Source of the DNA: Hemibagrus wyckioides
Lineage: Eukaryota; Chordata; Actinopteri; Siluriformes; Bagridae
DNA length: 64,000 nt
Direction: 5' to 3'
Assembly (NCBI RefSeq): GCF_019097595.1
Contig: NC_080735.1
Span: 2,498,917-2,562,916, forward strand
In this document: piece by piece, positions 12,297 to 24,356 of the stretch
Layout: every line of letters begins with the position of its first letter
How positions within the stretch are numbered: the stretch's first letter is position 1
The notes under the pieces: model-generated
Told to the model about the DNA's origin: nothing
Seen by the model: the letters and a program-made list of their open reading frames with translations, nothing else
Databases searched by the model: none
Program-made: the position numbers and the translations under genes

Positions 12297-13899
12297 GTGT
12301 GTCATATAAATATGTTGAAGCCATTTCTAGATCGGGAAATGCCTGTGGAGGGTCTTCCGGTTCCTGAACTTGTGCAAGGTGGACAGAAAGCTGCTGTAGC
12401 AGTAGTGCCTATTGCTGCGTCTTGGGAGTCTGATGAGCACTTAGTCAAGCAGTCTTCAACCCAGTTGGGGGCTAGACTCATGAACTCCCAGATTTTAAAA
12501 ACTCTTGAGTCTGATAGTCTCTCGCTGGTTGCTCATTTACCTGACCTTCAGCGTAGAGATATTGTGGCTTTAATTAAGGAGTTTCCCTCCATATTTAGTG
12601 ACGTGCCCACACAGACATCTGTCTTACAACATGACATTAAAGTGATAAAGGATACACCATTAAAACAACATCCTTATCGTCTCAATTCCACCAAACGTGA
12701 AATCTTGCGTAAGGAAGCGGAATACTTGTTGGAACATGGCTTAGCAGTCCCTAGCTGTAGTCCGTGGAGCTCACCATGTGTGTTGGTGCCAAAACCTGAT
12801 GGTACTTTTAGACTCTGTACAGACTATAGAAAACTCAATGCCATAACTGTGACTGATTCATTTCCTCTGCCGTGAATTGATGACTGCATTGATACGGTAG
12901 GTAAGGCCAGTTTTGTTACAAAGTTGGATCTTCTTAAAGGATACTGGCAGGTCCCACTAACCCCAAGGGCTTCAGAGCTGTCTGCGTTTGTGACACCAGA
13001 TGCTTTTTTACAGTATACAGTGATGCCTTTTGGGTTGAAAAACTCACCTGCTACGTTCCAAAGACTTGTTAATACAGTTCTTGCTGGTGTACCAAATTGC
13101 ATAGCCTATTTGGATGATTTGGTCATACATTCTTGTGATTGGCAAAGTCATGTGAAGTCTCTTCGAACTGTGTTTACCAAGTTAAAAGAGGCTAATTTGA
13201 CACTAAACTTGGCAAAATGTGAATTTGCACAAGCTACTGTGGTTTATCTTGGGATGAGGGTTGGTCATGGAATTGTTTGTCCACTGCAAGCTAAAATTAA
13301 GGCCATTATTGATTTTCCTGTGCCCACAACCCGACGTGAATTGCGTAGATTTTTAGGAATGGTTGGCTATTACTGCGGGTTTTTCTTCTGTTGCAGAACC
13401 TCTAACTTCATTGCTGAGCCCTGCTGCTACCTTCAGGTGGTCTCATGATTGTCAACTTGCTTTTAATAATGTGAAAGCTTTGTTGTGTTCTGCTCCGGTT
13501 CTAGCTGCCCCTGACTTTGCTAAACCTTTTAAGTTGGAAATTGATGCGAGTGGTGTGGGGATCGGCGCAGTGTTACTTCAGGAAGGTAAAAATGAAGTAA
13601 ATCATCCAGTCTGCTACTACTCACGTAAGTTAAATAAACATCAGGTAAAATATTCTACAATTGAGAGAGAAGCACTGGCGTTACTTCTGGCTCTGCAGCA
13701 CTTTGAGGTGTACGTAGGCTCAAGCCTATGGCCTGTAGTTGTGTACACAGATCATAATCCCCTTGTGTTTTTATCTAGGATGTACAACCACAATCAACGG
13801 CTAATGAGGTGGTTTCTGGTTATCCAAGAATACAATTTGGAGATGAGACACAAAAAGGGTGTTGAAAATAAAATAGCTGATGCTCTTTCTAGAGTGTAA
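12297..13899 (+). pseudogene. Retrotransposon reverse transcriptase and RNase H region, broken
   Basis: A linker (12297-12540) is followed by the reverse transcriptase start (SPWSSPCVLVPKPDG, FRLCTDYRKLN). An in-frame TGA at 12873 follows in a CGA context, consistent with CpG decay. The same frame continues at 12924 with LLKGYWQVPL, MPFGLKNSPATFQ and the catalytic YLDD. After a shift near 13370-13390, RNase H follows (LEIDASGVGIG, TIEREALALL, YTDHNPL), ending ADALSRV and a stop at 13897-13899. It runs almost directly into the 3' LTR. Confidence 0.9.
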
Positions 13900-13936
13900 A
13901 ATATCCTAGTAGGATAATTTTTTTTGAGGAGGGGCG

Positions 13937-14748
13937 TGTTACGTGCCACAACACGTATTTTCGGTTATTATGATGGCTTTGTTTACAGCGTAACCGATTG
14001 GGAGGAACGTGATGCAGTTGGCCGCATGCCATATACCTGCCGCTGACGGGAGGAGCCGAGTCGCGCTATCGCCGCCCCGGAAGATTAACCGGAAGAAGAG
14101 TCAGGCTATAAAAGCGAGACACTGACACCGCATCGGGGGCGTTGTTTTGTTTCTGCTTGTGTGTGCAATCGCGTAATTTGTTTGTCTATCTAAATACTTG
14201 GTGTATTGAGGTGTATGTACAGCTGTGTGTGTTTGTGTAGTGTTGTGCTGACGGGGCTCGGACAGGTAAGAAAGCGCGCGCTCATACACTGTGCAACACG
14301 TAGGACGTCACACTGTCTAGACACCTTAGGAAAGGGGCGGGGCCACCCCCTGTATTTAAGTTTGTAAGGGAAGCGCAGTGTAGGCAGGGTTTTGGTTTCA
14401 CTTTTGTTTGTAGTCCAGGATGTATTAAAAATAAAGCAGCGTTAGGGAAGAATCATTTTGTTTTACTTGGTTTTCTTTTCTTTAGCACTGCCGTTGTCCA
14501 GCCCTGTGTTTGGCTTGTTTGTGAAATTTGTAAACATTGTAAATACGTGTGTTTTCTGTTGTACAGCACAGTAAACTAATTAAGCACTACAGGTTGTGTC
14601 GCGAAACCTTGTTTTTTTTTTCCATTCAGCCAGTTTACACTGTGTGTCATTGTTTAGACCCGGTTGGACCCTTTCACCCACTGTCAGCTTGATAAACCAC
14701 CGGTTGCTGACCCTGAGTCTCCCCTAGGCCTACTTCGGGGTCATAACA
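13937..14748 (+). repeat. 3' LTR of the gypsy element
   Basis: An 812-bp LTR, TGTTACG to CATAACA. It contains a TATA box (TATAAAA, 14107-14113) and a polyadenylation signal AATAAA near 14431. Related LTRs are at 2917-3799 (reverse) and 32325-33160 (forward). Both contain a short GC-rich tandem repeat that is absent here. Confidence 0.93.
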
Positions 14749-14753
14749 GTGAT

Positions 14754-15517
14754 TTTTTAAGAAAAATAGTGCTGATTAAACATGATTGAAAGATACTCTA
14801 TACTACATGTATAATATTATTTCTCTTCACTTTGATAGAACAAAGTGGGGCTCATAGCGGTGCGCTCCAGTAGATTTTAAATCCGGAGCAAATTCAGCTC
14901 AGAGGAATGGTGGCCTGAAGCTTATATTTATTAGCGCCATGTGCAATTTAGCTAGCTAGTTGACTAAACGAAACATGTTATAGTCAGTGCATTGATATTA
15001 GTGTAATACGATATCAACAATGCTAATAATACATTTACATACGCAGAAACTAACAAATTATAAAGGATGACTACAGATGTAACTTACCTCACAATGAGGT
15101 CGCAATCCAGGTGCAAAAATGGTAATCTAACTGTTGCTTCTGCTGCTGCTGTTGCCGCCCTCTACCAATGAGAGTGTGGAACGGCTTCATTTCCACTTCT
15201 AAACGATTCCATTTACCAGATTTGTATGTAAATCATCATAAATTGTAAGTCTCATACAATTTAACTAATTGGATCTTGCTTGATCCGCAGCCAGCTACAT
15301 TTAAACTATATTTATACTTTTTAACTGATTAAATCTAATAGTTTTCACAATTTAGATTAATTGTAAGGAATCTGAATACATATTTTTTGAAAAAATGATT
15401 ATTTAAATAAAATCAAAAGGATGCAAATACTTAATAATAAACTATGCCATGATTAATTTTTTTGAGTGTATTTTCAATATTTCTATCAGGATTTTCAACA
15501 GAATTCATTTTAATTGA
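14754..15517 (-). other. 5' end region of the two-gene transposon
   Basis: Up to 15468 this is transposon sequence with no long frame. A consensus donor on the minus strand (GAG then GTAAGT, exon end at 15088) follows a GC-richer stretch at about 15090-15200 with an ATTGG box. It may be the first non-coding exon of the transposase-like gene. From 15469 the IFI44-like intron resumes. Confidence 0.4.
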
Positions 15518-18500
15518 ATGAAATTGGAGGAGGAGGAAATGGAAGGAAAAGGATTCAATCAATCTCGTCAACTCGGTAAGACAAACTCAAAAGCTGGTTC
15601 CGATATTCAAGTTTTGATAATTCACAGTTTCGGTTTAAAGCAGCATTTCTAATAGAGTGCATGCAGGAGATAATTAGTCAAAATGTACAGCTGAGTTTTG
15701 TAGATGTAGCGAGAAGTTAACACAGAAATTGGGCTCAGAACTCAGAATGTAGATGTGCAAGGTACTCGTGCTTTTCACAGGGGTAGGTCTCAGTTACATG
15801 TGATTCTGTCCCATTTTCATTGTGTAATACTGCAGTACAAGTCCAGCACCACTGTCTGACACACTGAAAAAAAACTTGTTGAATTACTGCTACATTATTC
15901 TAACATGCATGTTTTAGTTTCCTAAATTCAATACAAGAGTTATAATTCCCATTAGTGCCAACATCCTTCTGAGATTTCACAACTTGGTTTACATTAATAT
16001 GTTAATTGACTACATTAACCTTAAATCATTTTAATAAATTTATTTGATTTTAGTATAAACAATTAAATCATGTTTTGCTGAGAAACGTAATTTTTTGATG
16101 GCACCTGTTAGTGGGTGGGATATATTAGGCAGCAAGTGAACATTTTGTCCTCAAAGTTGATGTTAGAAGCAGGAAAAATGGACAAGCATAAGGATTTGAG
16201 CGAGTTTGACCGAAACGGCCAAAGTGTCGTAGCTAGACGATTGGATCCGAGCATCTCCAAAACTGCAGCTCTTGTGGGGTGTTCCCGGTCTGCAGTGGTC
16301 AGTATTTTTCAAAAGTGGTCTGAAGAAGGAACAGTGGTGAACCGGAGACAGGGTCATGGAAGGCAAAAGGCTCATTGATGCATGTGTGGAGAGAAGGCTG
16401 GCCCGTGTGATCCGATCCAACAGACGAGTAATTGTTGATCAAATTGTTGAAGTTAATGCTGGTTCAAATTCAACTTTTATTTGTCACATACATAATGGTA
16501 CACAGTATGATGTGCAGTGAAATGCTTACACGACTATTGCTTTGACCCTTGAAAAAGAAAAGGAAAAGGAATAAGGACAGAAAAGACAAGGATAAAATGT
16601 AAAATATAAAATACTTAATATAAAATATAAAAAAAACTACAATTATAAAATATAAAAAACTACAATTCACAGTTGGTAAATAAAAAAAAAAATATAATAT
16701 AAATAAAATAAAAATATAAATATGAATAAAGTAAGGTAAAGTATATGTGCATACAGAATATGTATATAAAATATAGAATATATATAAGAAATGTAAGATA
16801 TGTAAAATGTAAAGAACTGTATTATACAGAACTATATACAGTGAATAATGTGCAAGGTGCAGACAGCAGCAGTATGGGGTGAAGTCATTTAGTGAAATGA
16901 GATGATGAGATGATGAGAAGCAGTGGTATTGTCCATCTTAAAGTTCAGATGTGCACAAGTTCTCTTTGTGTATAAATGGGACCAGAATGTGCCATATATG
17001 TTTGTTTTATGTTTGTTTTCAGTCCTGTAATGTGCAAATGTACAGTACGGTTTGGTGTTTCCAACACGTGTGTAGGAAGCATAGCAAGTCCAATGTGGAG
17101 TTGAGTCCTATGTGGAGTTCTGGTTGAGAGACCGTATAGCCTGCAGGAGGTAGAAATCATGAAATTCATGTTTCATGTTTTAACAGTACACTACAAAAAG
17201 ACTTTTGGATTTTTTGCCAGGGCTGTGGACTTTTTTCTGTCCACTAAAGGCCCCCACTGCCTTTTTGTTGGTTTTTAGTCTCTGTCTCTATGTCTAACAG
17301 GTGTCACCTGTGCCTTGTTTAGGTTTGTATATTTAAGTCACTCTTTTCCCAAGTACCTTCCTCAGTGTTTCCCATGCTAGGCCAAGTCCAGGTCAGCCTC
17401 ATAATCTGTTTAATGAGTTTATCCTTTTAAAACTTTGTGTATCTGGTATAGTTCTTGACAAGTGTTCTTTTGAATGCTTTATGGTAGTGATGGTGAAATG
17501 AAGCTTTGTGAAGCATCGAGTCTTTCCCCTTAACTTTATCATGAAATGGTTCATAACGTGAAGCTTTTCAACACAGTGCAGAGTAATGACATCTTGTGGT
17601 TAAAACCTTTAATAACTGCCGTTGGGCCCCTGAGGAATCAACCATTTCTGATTTTTCTGTGTAATAAACCACTTTGTGCTCTTAAAACAATAAAGGCAAT
17701 AAAAATGATTATTGTTTCATGTTTCAGTGTTGATGTACCTACACACTATATGAATAAATGAATCTATTAATGAATTAATGAAAGAACTGATAAATGGAAT
17801 GAATTATTTGTACTGTAGCAATTTATATGAATCTGCTTTGATCAACACTTGCAGCCTTATTTACATACAGTTTTATCCTAGTCCTAAACCTATGACTTCA
17901 TGGGCAAGGCTTGTGTAGCTGTATATATGACCAAAATAAATAAAGTTTATTGTGGTATGGTCAGTTAGTAAGTGCTTGTGAACTGGGCAGTGAGGGTACT
18001 TGCTTATAAACTAGGGAATCTTTTATTAAGTGAGGAATGGAGAAGATTTAAGATTTTTATTAAGGAACAGAACTTATTCGACGGTGCTACGGCTATGTCT
18101 ATTTCTTTTTTATTACTCCCCCTGCCTTTGAGAATATTCTCTCACATGGGACTGAGAAGGCAAGAGTGCACAAACATTCCGGGGCAAGGTGATGAAGATG
18201 TGAATAGACAGAGCCTTTTATAAACACTGCAATAGACAAACAATAAATGACTAACAAAAATTCTTATACATTGGTTGCTCAGTGGCACAGTGCTTCACTG
18301 TGAGATGTTTCGTGTTTTTGATACAAGCTTTGAAGCCTCTGTGTCAAACATCACATCACTACTTTATGGATTTATTTTGTCGAACAATTGGACTTACTTT
18401 TTGGAAGTATTGACTTTTTTTTTTTTTTTAACTCCTGTGAACCTTTGTATGCTTTTGGATTACCCTTGTGGATATTTGGGATTTATTTTTTGGAACTACT

Positions 18501-20923
18501 GTCAAGTCTTTTGAGCTGAGTTGTTGGATTATTTGACTTGCATTATCATCTAATTAAAAATAAGTAAACATTTCTTCAGAACTGTGACCCAGTTATCTGC
18601 ATTTGGGTTCAGCCCCCTTTGATTGTGTTCACGATTTCTCAGTAGAACTGCCCTCACACTCCTATTTTATTATGATTGATTGAACCATGCAGTATGTGAA
18701 ATTAGGTTTGCTGCATAACCAGAACACTGTAGATATTCTGATTACTGAATACATTTTTACGCCTGCACTGTTTGTGTACATGTTAAATTTAGAAATCTTT
18801 TTTTTTTTTTTCAGAATTTGATCAACCATGGAGGAAAATGCCTTGGGGGTAAGTTTAATTTCTTTAATTAAAAAAATCTCATTAGGTTGATTGAGAAATG
18901 ATCCCCCCCCCCTTTAACATTCCCATGGTGTTAATTCTACCCCAGAACTGATGGTCAATATGTATCCTCACTTCTGACCTGAACATTTGTGCAAATTTTC
19001 TATTTGTTTTTAATAGAAAAAAGGACCAGATTGAACAGAAACTGAGGAGTTTCAGGCTCAAAGGATCAAGTGCACGGTTTGTCAGGATTCTGGTTGTTGG
19101 TGCAGTCGGAGCAGGAAAGTCCAGTTTTATAAATTCTGTTAATAATGCTTTCCAAGGACGAATCACCTCTGGGGCTCTTGTTGATGGAATAGGTGGAACC
19201 AGATTCACAACAAAAGTAAATATTGTGAAAAGTTTAAATACTACTTGGGATACATTTTGATTTTAAACCCAGCAACAAAGGAACAGACAAAAGGGACATA
19301 AGGAACACATAGTAAATGATACATATGAATTTATTTTACAGTACAAGACCCATTATATTAAAACAGAGGATGGATCACATTTGCCGTTTGTCTTTAATGA
19401 TATCATGGGACTTGAAGACAAAGAATCTGGTGCAGATGCAGAGGACATCATCAGAGCCATGAACGGGTTTCTTCAAGAAGGATTCAATGTAAGAAAAGTG
19501 TACATGCAGTCAGAGAATTACATATTAACATGAATTATAGACCAATTTACTCTTTCTTCCATGTTCACTTTCAGTTTGATCGTACATCCTCCATGTTTGA
19601 GATGGACCTTGGCTACAGAAGCAACCCAAGTGTTGAGGATCAAACCTCCTGCCTGGTCAACATTATTGCTGCAGACAAAATATATTTAATGAATGATGGG
19701 GTCATTGGTAAGCTGAAAAAAATCCGTCAGGCAGCTACAGATCGGGGTAAGAATGATTATTACAGATCTTCCCTGTGTTAGGAGAAAATCTCACAGTGAA
19801 GAAACACAAACCTTTAACATAATTCTAATAGTAATGCTCCATAGGTTAAAAACAAGATAAACCTACCTTTTAACCAACATTTACAATACTGCCTAATTTG
19901 TTTGTATAGATTGTTGTTCATATTGTATGGATTGTTTGTAAATAATTTATCATATCATCCAGGCATACCTCAAGTAATCATCATGACAAAACCAGATTTA
20001 GCATGTCCACTGGTTCAACAGGACATCAGGAAGATCTTCATCAGCAAGAAGATCAAAGAGAAGGTCATTTCTGATTATATGGGTGGTGCATATTGTTATG
20101 AACATCATGTTTTTAATAACTTAAAGTAAATACTTTAACACATTTCTTATTATTGTGAATTGGAATTACTTTGAAATAAGTTTAATAACTAATCCATTAT
20201 CCAGAATTCTGCATAATTTTCTAACAACCAAAAATAAGCCTTTACCTGCCTGATTAAAACCAAGACCAATTACAGATGATTTCAGTCAGGGGCATGTCCT
20301 TGCTATCTTTCTACATCTGGAAAGTACAGTGTTCACCCATTCATGTGGTACAGGACTCAACGGAGCCAATCATCTGCAAGACACCTGGGTTTAATTCCCT
20401 GTTCAGAATTGCACAAATCTGACATGCCTCTGTTAAAAAAAAAAAAAAAAATGCTTAAAGTCTTAATTTAATCTCAGATTTGAATCTGCAGTATTTAGTT
20501 CCTCACTTACTGCACATAACTCAACTTTGACTATGGCCATGTCTGTCAATTATCGAGGAACTGAATCTCTCTTACTCTGTCCACTCTTACTTTACCAAAC
20601 TGTACCTTACCTCTACCTATTTTTATTCAACATCAGTGACTTGAAATTAAATTGACTTCATCTTCATACAGCCCTTTTTCTTATTTATTCATTTCTGTTA
20701 AATAAATGGTTTGATACCTTTGTTTTTTTTCCAGATGGAATTGTGTAGTCATCGGCTGGGGATTCCCATGAATTACATCTTCCCTGTGAAGAACTACCAT
20801 GAGGACATAGACACAGACGATGACATGGATCTTCTGATTTTCAAGGCACTTGATCAGATTGTGAACATCGCTGCTGACTTCTTGAAGGAACAATCTTTTA
20901 ACTACGGTGAAAAAACTGATTAA
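15518..20923 (+). CDS. IFI44-like GTPase, copy A (complete reading frame)
   Basis: Seven coding exons with GT-AG sites: 15518-15575, 18815-18848, 19017-19215, 19342-19488, 19575-19746, 19963-20063 and 20735-20923. Together they are 900 nt, or 299 residues and TAA, with phases 1,2,0,0,1,0. Motifs: P-loop GAVGAGKS in exon 4, DIMG (G3) in exon 5, and TKPD (G4) in exon 7, the only copy here with a canonical G4. The start differs from copy E: the ATG aligned to E's start is ATT, and an ATG a few bases upstream restores phase, giving [10 protein letters not shown] and losing the myristoylation motif. IFI44 proteins are interferon-induced GTP-binding proteins with antiviral or immune-modulating roles; that function is known for the family, not shown here. 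The presumed promoter is at 2083-2252. Intron 2 carries Tc1 and LINE insertions. Confidence 0.85.
16090..16457 (+). mobile_element. Tc1/mariner fragment, transposase N-terminus
   Basis: A frame from the ATG at 16178 reads [17 protein letters not shown] and then a paired-type helix-turn-helix ([17 protein letters not shown]). It breaks at a TGA near 16376 and the element stops at a LINE junction near 16457. The preceding 80 bases are also typical of this Tc1 subfamily. A related piece lies in reverse at 33690-34020. Confidence 0.8.
16458..16960 (-). mobile_element. LINE 3'-end remnant
   Basis: The junction TTCAAATTCAACTTTTATTT, followed by a GTCACATACA block and A-rich sequence, is typical of reversed 3' ends of fish LINEs. 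It has no coding sequence. Confidence 0.45.
16961..18814. other. Intron 2 of copy A, with a probable hAT-like fragment
   Basis: No exon is seen. Around 17485 the motif TAGTGATGGTGAAATGAAGC resembles ends of teleost hAT-type non-autonomous repeats. From about 18660 the sequence is homologous to the introns just upstream of exon 3 in copies C and E. Confidence 0.4.
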
Positions 20924-21489
20924 GAACTCAGATCACAATGCCTCATTGAATTTAATGTAACCCATTAAAAAAAACACACAGTAGGCACACAACTACTGCT
21001 AAATGGAGAAGTGTACTAAGTATGCATTGCTAAAATAAGTGTAATGTTATATTCTGTATTTATGGAGCACATTAGATTATGTTACTTAAGTTACAGTTAT
21101 AGAGTTAATAAATGCAAAAACGTAACCAAGGAATTCCATGTAAATGTTAATTTACCATTAAAAATATAGTTATTACCAAAAGAACAAAAGACTTTTTAAG
21201 TTCTCTATTTAACCCTTTGAGTGTTTTTTTGCTCAGTTTTGAAAGAAATGTATTTTATCATTTATTATTTCAGGTATTGAATGAACATGTTTTTGATTTC
21301 CACAAATCATTATGTTTAGTTTATTTCTTACTTTATAAACAAACATAGTTATTTTTACACATAGGGGTTAAAAATGACTCAAATAGGAAAGTATGATATT
21401 TGCTAAGTTTTGCAAGAAGGAATGTATTTATTGCTAAATTTATCTGCCACATATTTGACAACTCAACATCTATGTATGATGCACGTAAG
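20924..21489 (+). other. 3' flank of copy A
   Basis: Sequence shared with the 3' flanks of copies E, F and G (AGCTACTGCTAAATGGAGAAG and an AATAAA near 21107). It is probably the 3' UTR and polyadenylation region. I see no other gene. Confidence 0.6.
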
Positions 21490-21785
21490 TGTATATATAC
21501 ACAGTATTTTACAAAAGTGTGTACACCCCTCACATTTATGTAAATATTTTATTAGATCTTTTCATGTGACAACACTGAAGAAATGACACTCTGCTACAAT
21601 GTACAGTAGTGAGTGTCCAGCCTGTATAACAGTGTAAATTTGCTGTCCCCTTAAAATAACTCAACACACAGCCATTAATGTCTAAACCATTGGCAACCAA
21701 AGTGAGTACACCCCTAAGTGGAAATGTCCAAATTGGGCCCAAAGTGTCAATATTTTGTGTGGCCACCAAACTTCCAGTTATCAGT
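21490..21785. mobile_element. Tc1-like end fragment
   Basis: A terminal-repeat-like block (CAAAAGTGTGTACACCCCTC) and its internal echo (AAGTGAGTACACCCCTAAGT near 21700) resemble Tc1-like elements. No transposase remains here. The other part of the element is probably at 22860-23230, beyond the inserted LINE. Confidence 0.6.
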
Positions 21786-21789
21786 ATGA

Positions 21790-22670
21790 GAGAGTGTGAG
21801 AACGATAACACCAAATTTAACCCACCTCTCACCCACCTGGACAATAACAATACATGCATTCGGATGTTGTTCATTGACTTCAGCTCTGCTTTTAATACAG
21901 TCATCCCTAGTAAACTGATCGCTAAGCTCAGTGACCTGGGTATCTGCACATGCATATGCTGTTGGATTATGTACTTTCTAACAAATAGACCACAGTTGTT
22001 GGCCGAATCAGCAACAATGATGAATCGGCCTACAGGGAGGAGATCCAAAGCTTGTCAACAAGGTGTTCCAGGAGCAACCTCACCCTCAATGAAGACCACA
22101 GAGCTCATTGTGGACTTCCGGAAATCAAACAGCAGCAGACACTCCCCTATTTACATCAGTGGGTCTGAAGTAGAACATGTCTTCAGCTTTAAATTCCTGG
22201 GCATCAGCATCTCTGAGGATGTGTCTTGGTATCTGAAAACCTCAACTCTGGTTCGGAAGGCGCAACAGATAAGATTCTGACCAACTTTTACCACTGCATT
22301 ATTGAGAGCACAGTGTGGCATGGCAGCTCCACAGTGTGGGAAAAGAAATCACTGCAAAGGGTTGTGCAAACCGCCCAACGCATCATTGGCACCCAACTAC
22401 CTGCTATTGAGTCTCTTCACCACAGTAGATGTTTGTGCAGAGCACACAAAATCATCAAGGACTCCTCCCACCCAAATCATAAACTGTTCAACATCCTTCC
22501 ATACAGGAGGAGATACAGGTCCATCCACACCAGAACCAGCAGGTTCAGGGACAGTTTTTTTCCCTACAACCATAAATCTTCTGAACTCTACACTACACCA
22601 CTAGATGTCTCACTAACACTTCACCACCTTGCAGATTTGCTCCACTCTGTACATTCTGCTATAATATAGT
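21790..22670 (+). pseudogene. L2-type LINE reverse transcriptase fragment
   Basis: Two overlapping frames carry non-LTR motifs: [18 protein letters not shown], then [23 protein letters not shown], and a C-terminal LQRVVQTAQRIIG block. The catalytic FADD segment is deleted between them. It is related to the larger LINE at 62351-64000 but in the opposite orientation. Confidence 0.85.
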
Positions 22671-22859
22671 TATAATATTTTCTCTGTGTAATATAATTAT
22701 AATGTACATATTGTTAATTTCATAGATTACACCTAGTTTATCTATCCTATATATATCTATATATATATGTTTAATGCAGAATTCTTTCAGCTGTGTGATG
22801 TTTGGGGGGTTTATTGTATGTTTATTGTATATTTATCTCTATAGGATTTCTGTTTTAGC

Positions 22860-23230
22860 TTCAGTTTTTTGACTGATTACATGTTCCTCAAGCACCTTCT
22901 GATACAATGTAGAAGTCATAATGGATTCTATGATGGTGAGCTGGCCAGGTCCTGTTGCAGTAAAGCATCCCCAACACTTCCACCTCCATGTTTCAAAGTT
23001 GGTATGAGGTTTACACCAAACGTGCCCTTTGGCCTTTGTCCCTGTGTTCTTTGGGAAACTTCAGTCTTGTTCTCATGTTTTAATAGACAAGGTTTCCCTC
23101 TTGCACACCTCCCATAATAATTAAAGTTGTGTAATCTCTATCTGATTGATTGTAGATTCATGCACTTTGGCATAAACTGTAGCAAAAGCTTGCTGTAGGT
23201 CCCGTGATGATATTTAAGGGAATAACAGAC
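22860..23230 (-). mobile_element. Tc1-like transposase remnant
   Basis: Text such as GGTGAGCTGGCCAGGTCCTG and CCACCTCCATGTTTCAAAGT is the usual reverse complement of Tc1-like transposase genes. No frame is intact. It is probably the other half of the element at 21490-21785. Confidence 0.55.
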
Positions 23231-23292
23231 AATAAAGCTCAGGCATCATAACTTGACAGACGAATAATTTTTGGGATATTTTTTTTCTTTAG

Positions 23293-23318
23293 AAGCAATG
23301 GAGGAGAATGTCTTGGGG
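23293..23318 (+). pseudogene. Relic of IFI44-like exon 3 (copy B)
   Basis: After a TTTAG acceptor, the sequence ATGGAGGAGAATGTCTTGGG and a GTAAGT donor match exon 3 of the other copies. The exon is 26 nt instead of 34, which breaks the phase. No exon 4-8 follows, because hAT and Tc1 elements occupy the next 3 kb. Confidence 0.65.
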
Positions 23319-24356
23319 GTAAGTTACTTAGATTCTATTAATGTTAATTATATGAGAATAATTTTGTTCACTTAAGTTCACTTTCTGTTAGCGGTGCACG
23401 AGAGTTTCTCTCTGTTCCCTGCTACTAAATTAGCAAGTTATCCTATACACTTAAACAATAATTAAAAAAAAGGTAGGCTGCAAGTTAAAATGGCGTCATG
23501 AGGTTTTTTTTTTTCTGTGAGTGGTGCATGACAGTCTATTTCTCTTACCTCGTACTAAATCAAGAAGAACTCTGAAGCAGTCGTTCTCAAACTTTTGGAA
23601 CTGAAGCCCCCCAAACCTGTCCTATTATGTGCGCCCCCCCCCCCCGACCTATGATAGATAGATAGATAGATAGTTAGATTTTTTTTCTTCTTTTTTTTTA
23701 AACATATACAAGGACAATAGTGGAACATGCCCTTAATTTATCTAAAATGTTTCTAAACAATATAAAACTAATTTGTTACATGTAATTTAATGTGATGCAA
23801 ACTGGAACGTTTCGCTAACCATGCTACTATGAATTTGTGGGAAACCTGAGCTTGTTTATTTTGCACTGACTTTTTCTGAAAGAAGCAAAAAGTTTGCATT
23901 TCTCCCTTGCATCGACATGTTTAACACATTTAGCCTTTCAGAAATGTCTACAAGGTATGACAACAATGCTAACCAGAGAGGGTCATCCGAGGCGATGTAA
24001 AATCCGACCTCTGGAGAGCCACCTCAGTGTGAAAGAGGAGCTGCTTATGTTCGTCTCCCATTTCCAGACAAAGCAGGGAAAACGAGCATCAATGTAATGG
24101 TCCTGCTTTAATGAAACTGACAATTTGCTCATCTAAAACACCAAATAGTTCTTCGTCAGTTGTGTGCGCTGGAAGAGAAAGACAGAAAAGAATGTCTTCC
24201 TCAATGTTGCCATTTTTAATATATCTGACATACTGTAGGTTAGTAACTGTGCTAGCCCCACAACATCAGTTGTCTCATCGAGCTGCAGTGTATAGTACTG
24301 GCTTTGCACGATGTTAGCAAGCAACTGCTCCTTAATGTCATTTCCCATATCAGATA

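Larger units (their letters stand above)
10910..14748 (+). mobile_element. Ty3/gypsy retrotransposon, Gmr1-type domain order, internally deleted
   Basis: The element begins TGTTACG and ends CATAACA. It is flanked by a perfect 5-bp target duplication GTGAT (10905-10909 and 14749-14753). Only the first 53 bp of the 5' LTR remain (10910-10962). The sequence then jumps into pol, so primer-binding site, gag and protease are gone. Pol order is integrase, then reverse transcriptase, then RNase H, then the 3' LTR. This is the reverse of ordinary gypsy elements and is known for the Gmr1 group of deuterostome Ty3/gypsy elements. Confidence 0.9.
4080..15468 (-). mobile_element. Probable CACTA/EnSpm-like two-gene DNA transposon, decayed
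   Basis: The ends are 13-bp inverted repeats: CACTCAAAAAAAT from 4080, and its complement ending GAGTG at 15468. Both are flanked by TA. Immediately right of 15468 the sequence resumes homology with intron 1 of copy E (TATTTTCAATATTT against TATTTTTAATATTT before 37665), so this end is an insertion boundary. Inside, on the minus strand, are a zinc-finger transposase-like gene and a PB1-domain gene. Removing the nested gypsy element leaves about 7.5 kb. The CACTC terminus, the HDLFEG motif and the two-gene plan suggest the CACTA/EnSpm group, but this assignment is inference. Confidence 0.5.
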
